Below are positions 6,120 through 10,629 of a stretch of 10,629 bases of DNA, in pieces. The position numbers were made by a program, and so were the translations under genes. Location: positions 1 through 10,629 of the forward strand of contig CAZNDG010000066.1 of assembly GCA_964571695.1 (NCBI GenBank), in the 5' to 3' direction. Source of the DNA: UBA8958 sp964571695 (lineage in GTDB: Bacteria > Desulfobacterota > Syntrophia > Syntrophales > UBA8958). The first letter of the stretch is position 1; each line of letters opens with the position of its first letter. The notes below the pieces were generated by a model, which was not told the origin of the DNA, searched no databases, and worked only from the letters and a program-made list of their open reading frames with translations.

Positions 6120-7720
6120 TGATCGATCCCCTTCTTGATTTTACGGACAAGTTCGTCGACTCCCTCGGAGTCCGCGCCCATAATCCCCGCGTCTCGTTTG
6201 AGTTCGTTCTCGCGCTTTATCTGGCGTATATTCCGGTCAAACCGACCGCCGTTGTACTCGATCGACTCCTGTTCCATGGTGGTAAGCCCCATATCAGTCC
6301 TGGTTTTGACCGCGTCGGCTTCCTGGGATGGGTTCATGTGTCCCCTGGCCGGACCGGCCCATTCCGCGCCGCAATACGCCTGACGAATGAGCGGATCGGT
6401 GAAGAATCCGGGCGCGATTATCCGTCCGCGGGCAACCGCCTCGTACATGAAACTCATAAATATCGGCTGACAGAACGAATCCGCGAACCACTTCCGGCGC
6501 GTCTTATAGAATCTCCACGCGTCGAGAAGCGCTCCCTGGGCGGCGCTGTACGATGACTGATAATGCTTGATGAGGACCTCATAGGGTATTTCGAGCGCCA
6601 TGCCTATCTGGCGCAGGATCGCCTGAAAGAAGGGGTCAAAATTGACGTTCGGACGGCCATGCTGCGGTATGGCCACATCCTCACCCGGGGCAAGGTCCAG
6701 AATCGCACCGCTGCCGAGCTTGAAATCCTTGTCGGTGCGTTTCGCCCCGGTTTCGCCACCCATGTTGTCGGTGTCGGTTCCAGAATTTCCCGATTCGGTC
6801 TTTATAAACACGGTAAAAAGGCTCGCCACAACGGCCGCGTCGATCTCGGCCTTGGTGTATCTTCCGAGGTTGTAGAGCGGTTCAATCACCGGGGCGAGGT
6901 AGGGTATTCCACGGTATTGCCCCGGCCGGAGCATCTTAAAGATGTGCAGAACGTTTCGCAGGCCTGTAGCATCACCGAACGCATCGATTTTGTCCCAGCG
7001 TAAACCGGAGCGATTCGATCCATCAGGAAACTCTCTGCAAATATGGTATCGTACCGGCGCACCGTACTTATCCCGCTCGATGCCCTCGGACAGAGATCCT
7101 CCGTTATCGAGCTTTTTGTCCTGGCTGAAGTTCTCGTTACATAGCCGTTCTGACTCAACCATCTGTATTTTCAGTCCATACGGCATCATAGTACCACGCT
7201 CTAGGTACGGGAGAACGGTTACTGATTCCCCGGAAACAAAAATCATCCTGAGCGCGAGCTCCTGCATGGACGAGAAATTGAGCATACGGGACAGATCGCA
7301 CTCCTGCGTATCCGCAAAAAGCGCGAACTCGCGTTCGATGCTGGTCTCCAGGGCCTCGGTCTGGTGCTCGTCGAGCCCCAGAAAATCACCGTCGACACGC
7401 GATTGCAGAGCCAACCCCGGCCCGACTATATTGGTGCAATTCGAATTGACTATGCCCGAGACGATGGGGTTGTCCCTGGTGAGCTTATGGCTACGGTTTA
7501 TGAGTATCTGGCGATCGTATTTAAGGGCTTTGTTCGGACCGGTCTTCCCAGGATCGAATCCATACATGGAGCGCATGCTCCTGGAGGCTCCGGCAAATCC
7601 GTTCACACTCGAGAGCACCGCCCGTGCATGGTAACGCCTGACCGCAATACGCGGCGCGAAGAACTCAACCACTCGGTCTACAGGATTCCGATCGAAAAGC
7701 GCGCGCTCTGATTTGCTCAT
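6116..7720 (-). CDS. Portal protein, lambda gpB family
   Basis: This 534-residue protein (lambda gpB is 533) forms the dodecameric ring at one capsid vertex through which DNA enters and leaves and to which terminase docks. Typical traits are the N-terminal DRVVEFFAPRIAVRRYHARA, the region SHKLTRDNPIVSGIVNSNC that opens the portal core, the clip/wing part with SMQELALRMIFVSGESVTVL, and near the C-terminus the signature FFQAILRQIGMALEIPYEVL followed by YSAAQGALLDAWRFYKTRR, which is highly characteristic of the lambda portal family. The C-terminal tail is charged (RQIKRENELKRDAGI). The ATG at 7720 overlaps the stop of the gpW-like gene (ATGA) with little ribosome binding site, so coupling is likely. 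The stop likewise overlaps the protease start. Some lambda-type portals are trimmed at the N-terminus by the head protease; this cannot be seen here. Confidence 0.95.
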   Translation of the reverse strand: MSKSERALFDRNPVDRVVEFFAPRIAVRRYHARAVLSSVNGFAGASRSMRSMYGFDPGKTGPNKALKYDRQILINRSHKLTRDNPIVSGIVNSNCTNIVGPGLALQSRVDGDFLGLDEHQTEALETSIEREFALFADTQECDLSRMLNFSSMQELALRMIFVSGESVTVLPYLERGTMMPYGLKIQMVESERLCNENFSQDKKLDNGGSLSEGIERDKYGAPVRYHICREFPDGSNRSGLRWDKIDAFGDATGLRNVLHIFKMLRPGQYRGIPYLAPVIEPLYNLGRYTKAEIDAAVVASLFTVFIKTESGNSGTDTDNMGGETGAKRTDKDFKLGSGAILDLAPGEDVAIPQHGRPNVNFDPFFQAILRQIGMALEIPYEVLIKHYQSSYSAAQGALLDAWRFYKTRRKWFADSFCQPIFMSFMYEAVARGRIIAPGFFTDPLIRQAYCGAEWAGPARGHMNPSQEADAVKTRTDMGLTTMEQESIEYNGGRFDRNIRQIKRENELKRDAGIMGADSEGVDELVRKIKKGIDQ

Positions 7721-7935
7721 AATACCGGAGTCCCCCCGCGGATTCGTATACCACCCCGCGAAAGCGCCTGAACGCGGGAATTCCAGAGTTTAATGCCTTC
7801 CTGAATGCTCCTCAGGTCGGCACGGCTGAGCGACCTTCCAGCGATAGAATAGGATTGACCGAGCAGCACCGCCTCTTCGGCGGCGAGATACTGGTTGAGC
7901 TTTTCCTGGGCCTGTGCGAGCGTTATTCCCGCCAT
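7717..7935 (-). CDS. Small head-completion protein, gpW-like (DUF6148-type)
   Basis: This encodes a 72-residue protein directly before the portal gene, in the place of lambda W (68 residues), whose product binds under the portal after DNA packaging and stops leakage. It shows two helices (ITLAQAQEKLNQYLAAEEAV and SRADLRSIQEGIKLWNSRVQ) separated by the hairpin GQSYSIAGRSL, then a basic, Gly-rich tail (SRGGIRIRGGTPVL). This helix-hairpin-helix layout and the AGRSLSRADL motif match what I know of the DUF6148 phage family and of gpW. The start is set at the ATG at 7935 because AAGGAAAGG lies 3-11 bases upstream; an upstream ATG at 8007 in the same frame would read through a hairpin and give implausible sequence. 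The stop overlaps the portal start. The functional name is inferred mainly from size and position. Confidence 0.75.
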   Translation of the reverse strand: MAGITLAQAQEKLNQYLAAEEAVLLGQSYSIAGRSLSRADLRSIQEGIKLWNSRVQALSRGGIRIRGGTPVL

Positions 7936-7963
7936 ACACCTTTCCTTTTTTCCCGAAAAACAG

Positions 7964-8028
7964 AAAGGTCGCCCACCCGCAGCGACTCCGCTCTTGCGGA
8001 ATCTCATTGCTGCGAATGGCCGACCTTT
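7964..8028 (-). terminator. Long imperfect hairpin with U-rich tail between terminase and portal genes
   Basis: In operon direction AAAGGTCG (8028-8021) pairs with CGACCTTT (7971-7964), followed inward by CCA/TGG, two possible G-U pairs, CGCAGC/GCTGCG (8014-8009 with 7983-7978) and an apical TCCGC/GCGGA stem (8000-7996 with 7991-7987) with a four-base AAGA loop. CTGTTTTT follows the stem. This resembles an intrinsic terminator or attenuator within the operon. An RNA-processing site or a palindromic repeat element are alternatives. Confidence 0.5.
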
Positions 8029-8045
8029 GTCTCGGATATTCGGCG

Positions 8046-8058
8046 TCCCTTAAAGGGA
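8046..8058. repeat. Short palindrome in the terminase-portal spacer
   Basis: TCCCTTAAAGGGA is a five-pair inverted repeat around three bases, in the 57 bases between the long hairpin and the stop of the 67-residue gene. No U-rich tract follows it on either strand. It could be a small stem or a protein-binding site; nothing else in the spacer suggests a role. Confidence 0.4.
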
Positions 8059-8085
8059 TGCTATTTTAAAGAGCCTGAGGTTGGC

Positions 8086-8289
8086 TTAAAACGGATCCTC
8101 GCGGATCACGGTGACCAGCGAGCCTCCCTCATAGCGCTGGTCCGTCGTAATCATTTTGCCGCTTACCTTGCGCCGTCGTGCGTCTACGGCTATTTCGAAC
8201 TTTGCATACTGTTGATTATTATGTCTCATAATGTCAAGCACAATTTTATTTAATTTTTCGTAGAGGCTTCTTTTCAGGGCTTCGTTCAT
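8086..8289 (-). CDS. Small hypothetical protein between terminase and gpW-like gene
   Basis: I do not recognise this 67-residue protein. It has an N-terminal amphipathic helix (NEALKRSLYEKLNKIVLDIM), a His/Asn/Gln turn (RHNNQQYAKF), a basic segment (DARRRKVSGKM) and a short strand-rich end (GGSLVTVIREDPF). It is highly charged, has no cysteine and no membrane segment. The start is placed at the ATG at 8289, one base after the terminase stop, with GAGGA about five bases upstream; the longer in-frame version from 8373 would lie inside the terminase gene and is Arg/Gly-rich in the wrong frame. Close coupling to the terminase suggests a packaging or head role, but that is inference. It is followed by about 150 non-coding bases, unusual in this operon. 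Confidence 0.7.
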   Translation of the reverse strand: MNEALKRSLYEKLNKIVLDIMRHNNQQYAKFEIAVDARRRKVSGKMITTDQRYEGGSLVTVIREDPF

Positions 8290-8290
8290 G

Positions 8291-10120
8291 TCAGTCCTCG
8301 ATCCCGCGGCTGCGCACCCGCCGGCGCGGGGCCATGGACGATATCGGCCTGTTGTTCTTCGCCGCCTCCACATACTGATTGAGCATAGACACGTCCGGGC
8401 AGACCATCCGGATCGCCGCGGTCTGGTAGACCTCGAGGTCCCATGCCTCGTTGCGTATCCCGGCGCGCACCGGCTCCCATGCCTGGATCATCACCCCCTT
8501 GACGTACTTACGGGTGCGCTTCTCGGACGCGAGCTGGTCGAAATACTCGTCGCCGAACCTGGCCGGAAAGTGGATGAAGCCCGGCCCCGGCTCCTTCAGC
8601 CTGAGACGGGACGCCACCAGGTCCTTCGCCGTCTTCACGCCGATGGTGATGAGATCCACACCCATTTTATATGATTTCGAGAGCTTCGACTTCTTCGGGC
8701 GGCTGATGAGCGGCGCCGCGGGGTCCTTGCTGCCGCGGATGGCGTACACGTTCCGCATACGGCGGGACTTCACGAACCTGTATACCGCGTCCGTATGGTG
8801 CCCTCCGGAATCGATCAGCGTACAATGGATGGATACGGTCGATCCGTTCATGTGCGGAAAGGACTTCTGGAGGTACACGTCGACTTTCTCCCAGAACTCA
8901 CTGGTGGCCGGGTCGCCGGGGATAACCATGTGCTCGATGTCCCAGTTCTCCTCGTCCTTACCCCACGCCTTGACGAGGAGCTCTATGCGATCGTCCTGCA
9001 TGTCCGCGGTGCAGGTCAGTATGGCGGATTCGAGCGGCATGATGACGCCATAATTCTCCCGGCGGTTCCGGAGGGTGTCGGCCTCGTTGGTCTCGGCCTC
9101 CTCCTTCCAGGTCTGACCGAGCCAGGTATTCACCCAGGTCTTCAGTGTCAGCGGGTCGTCCTTCATCTCGAGAAACGCCTTCACTATGTGCCGCCAGGTG
9201 GCGTTCGGCGAATAGGAATACGCCGACCAGATGAAAAAGCCAGCATGACCGTCGAACGGAGCGGTGGCCTCCCATGCGCCGCGCTCGATCATCCAGCGAT
9301 GCCGGGAATATTCTATGGCCTTCTCGCAGTCCGCGCAAAGGTACACCGGCTTTCTAACCGACCCTTTCGAGGTGAAATCGATATTCGACCATTCCAGTGT
9401 CTGCATGAAGTCGCAGAACGGACAGGGGACATTGTAATACCGCTGGTCGCTCTGCTTGAACAGCGTCTCGATACGGTCGCCCTCGAAGGTCGGGGTCGAT
9501 CCGTGTATTATGAGCTTATTCCAGTAGAAATCAGCCCGGCGCGAGCCCAGGGCGATCGGGTCACCCTCAGATCCGGCGCTGGGAGGATACGCCGAGACCT
9601 CGTCGAAGACGATCTTCCTTGCGGAGATCCTCCGGAAACCGCGCGCCGAGTTCGCTCCGGTAATCATGAGCGTCATCGCCGGGAACTGCTTCCGGAGGAT
9701 GGTGTTGCTCGAATCGCGGGTTTTTGATTCTGGCGCCAGGGGAACGAGCACCGGCGTGTCCCGCAGCATGGGGACGATCTCGTCCTTGCTGTAGCCCTGG
9801 GCGTCCTCGATCGTCGGCTGTACGACGAGTATATTGCACGGGTCCTGATGGACGTGGTAGGCGATCAGGTGGTTTATCATCTTGGTATATCCCACCCGGG
9901 CCGACTTTTGGATGGTCAGCTTCTCGACGGTGGGGTCGGTCATGGCATCCATTATTCCCTTCTGGTACGGGAGGGTTTTCCACTTCCCGTCCTGCGCTGC
10001 CGATTCGGGCGACAGAAAGGCATAGGCGTCCGCCCACTCGGAGAGCGTAAGCTTCGGCGGAGGGGCCCACACGCGGAGGGTTTCAGTCAGCGTCCTGTTC
10101 AGTGCGATCTGGTAGTCCAT
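8291..10120 (-). CDS. Terminase large subunit, GpA family
   Basis: This 609-residue protein is the packaging motor and nuclease that cuts concatemeric DNA and drives it through the portal. The N-terminal ATPase shows the lambda-type Walker A variant KSARVGYTK (residues 72-80), a Walker B IVFDE (170-174) and the coupling motif HGSTPTF (206-212). Two Cys pairs, C233/C236 and C262/C265, form a probable zinc ribbon. The C-terminal RNase H-like nuclease shows candidate metal ligands Asp373 (TADMQDDRIE), Asp437 (LIDSGGHHTD) and Asp561 (NEAWDLEVY). Length is close to lambda gpA (641). The ATG at 10120 overlaps the small-subunit gene by 38 bases, with GGAG about 10 bases upstream. All key residues seem intact, so the enzyme should be active. 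GpA relatives usually cut at cos sites, but no cos site can be shown here. Confidence 0.96.
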   Translation of the reverse strand: MDYQIALNRTLTETLRVWAPPPKLTLSEWADAYAFLSPESAAQDGKWKTLPYQKGIMDAMTDPTVEKLTIQKSARVGYTKMINHLIAYHVHQDPCNILVVQPTIEDAQGYSKDEIVPMLRDTPVLVPLAPESKTRDSSNTILRKQFPAMTLMITGANSARGFRRISARKIVFDEVSAYPPSAGSEGDPIALGSRRADFYWNKLIIHGSTPTFEGDRIETLFKQSDQRYYNVPCPFCDFMQTLEWSNIDFTSKGSVRKPVYLCADCEKAIEYSRHRWMIERGAWEATAPFDGHAGFFIWSAYSYSPNATWRHIVKAFLEMKDDPLTLKTWVNTWLGQTWKEEAETNEADTLRNRRENYGVIMPLESAILTCTADMQDDRIELLVKAWGKDEENWDIEHMVIPGDPATSEFWEKVDVYLQKSFPHMNGSTVSIHCTLIDSGGHHTDAVYRFVKSRRMRNVYAIRGSKDPAAPLISRPKKSKLSKSYKMGVDLITIGVKTAKDLVASRLRLKEPGPGFIHFPARFGDEYFDQLASEKRTRKYVKGVMIQAWEPVRAGIRNEAWDLEVYQTAAIRMVCPDVSMLNQYVEAAKNNRPISSMAPRRRVRSRGIED

Positions 10121-10565
10121 CTTCCGACATCTCCGTAAGCGCCTGGCGCACCAGGCCTTCGAGCGTTTGAATCACCGATATATCGAGATCGGGGTGCTGC
10201 GTTTTGAGCGCGCTGTGAAGCCCCAGAAACCTGGTCCGGGCGGAGGCCACAATCCGCTGCCACGTCGACTTGATGAGCATTGCCGGGATGAGCTCACCTC
10301 GTGTTCTGGCCAGCTCTATTTCCTCCCGGTCAGCCTTGGCTTTCGTGAGTCGTGTCTGCTCCTCTTGCAACGTTCCTATGCTTCCGGATCGCGACAACTC
10401 AACCTTATAGGCGATATACGCCTGCACTGAGGCCGCCAACTGATAGGTGCCGCGTTTTTCCTTCCGCAATATCCCTTCGGAAACGAGATGCTGCACTCTT
10501 CGGTCGCTTATTCCGAGGATTGAGGCCAGTTTTGCCGTTCCGACTGTCTCGGGTTTATTTTTCAT
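10083..10565 (-). CDS. Terminase small subunit, Nu1-like
   Basis: This 160-residue protein probably recognises the packaging site and recruits the large subunit. Residues 8-45 form a winged helix-turn-helix (VGTAKLASILGISDRRVQHL, then a wing with GILRKEKRGTYQL), much like lambda Nu1, whose N-terminal domain binds cosB. Residues about 60-95 are a charged helix likely to be a coiled coil for dimerisation (EEQTRLTKAKADREEIELAR), followed by RGELIPAMLIKSTWQRIV, a motif common in Nu1-type subunits. The acidic C-terminus (MSEDGLPDRTEQDAD) may contact the large subunit. The ATG at 10565 is chosen because the helix-turn-helix starts soon after; the frame stays open upstream to a GTG at 10628, adding 21 residues without conserved character. 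Neither start has a strong ribosome binding site. The gene overlaps the large-subunit gene by 38 bases. Confidence 0.88.
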   Translation of the reverse strand: MKNKPETVGTAKLASILGISDRRVQHLVSEGILRKEKRGTYQLAASVQAYIAYKVELSRSGSIGTLQEEQTRLTKAKADREEIELARTRGELIPAMLIKSTWQRIVASARTRFLGLHSALKTQHPDLDISVIQTLEGLVRQALTEMSEDGLPDRTEQDAD

Positions 10566-10629
10566 ACAACTGAATCCGAACCGACCTTCCGGGCCCGGTG
10601 CCTGGATATATGTCGGGGTTTGAACCACT

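Noticed and set aside
7936..8007. N-terminal extension of the gpW-like protein from an ATG at 8007
   Set aside because: It reads through the hairpin and gives Arg/Gly/Cys-rich sequence, whereas the ATG at 7935 has a good ribosome binding site and a sensible N-terminus.
8290..8373. Longer start (8373) for the 67-residue protein
   Set aside because: The added part lies inside the terminase gene in another frame and is Arg/Gly-rich; the ATG at 8289 has GAGGA upstream.
8795..9727. Plus-strand open frame of 310 codons opposite the terminase gene
   Set aside because: The minus strand carries intact terminase motifs throughout; the plus frame shows no recognisable protein features.
10590..10629. 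tRNA-like 3' end on the minus strand at the right edge (GGTTCAAACC)
   Set aside because: The T-arm stem pairs for only about two bases, no acceptor stem is visible, and the stretch fits the upstream leader of the small terminase gene.
1..10629. CRISPR arrays, defence genes, integrase, attachment sites, cos site
   Set aside because: No spaced direct repeats and no such genes are visible; cos or att sites cannot be identified without the rest of the genome.

Overview
The window is the head and tail structural module of a lambda-like siphovirus (Caudoviricetes), either a prophage or a phage genome. Every supportable gene lies on the minus strand, so the module reads from high to low coordinates. 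No integrase, lysis, host or plus-strand gene is visible. The host cannot be named from this stretch. Strong AGGAGG-type ribosome binding sites and moderately GC-rich coding sequence fit a bacterial host.

The order follows lambda closely: terminase small subunit (Nu1-like, 10083-10565), terminase large subunit (gpA/GpA family, 8291-10120), a 67-residue unknown protein (8086-8289), a gpW-like head-completion protein (7717-7935), portal (gpB-like, 6116-7720), S49 head maturation protease with a nested scaffold (gpC/Nu3-like, 4668-6119 and 4668-5180), capsid cement/decoration protein (gpD position, 3683-4642), major capsid protein (gpE-like, 2688-3653), head-tail joining protein (gpFII-like, 2284-2631), tail terminator (gpU-like, 1832-2287), tail tube protein (gpV position, 998-1816), tail assembly chaperone (gpG-like, 604-996) with a -1-frame extension (gpT-like, ending at 398), and the first 132 codons of the tape measure protein (gpH position, 1-397, running off the left edge). 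I see no equivalents of lambda FI and Z.

Genes are tightly packed with ATGA overlaps or gaps of 0-30 bases, as expected of one late operon. Two spacers break the pattern. The one at 7936-8085 holds a long imperfect hairpin followed by a U-rich tract in operon direction. The one at 2632-2687 holds a compact GC-rich hairpin after the major capsid gene. Both may tune transcript levels between the packaging, head and tail blocks.

Together the genes would package DNA (terminase, portal), build and mature a procapsid (scaffold, protease, capsid, decoration), close the head-tail joint (gpW-, FII- and U-like) and assemble the tail tube (tube, chaperones, tape measure). The best second-look items are the nested scaffold start with a perfect ribosome binding site, the presumed -1 frameshift in the tail chaperone, the long hairpin between the terminase and portal genes, and the decoration protein carrying an extra C-terminal domain. 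I found no non-phage or clearly new biological system.
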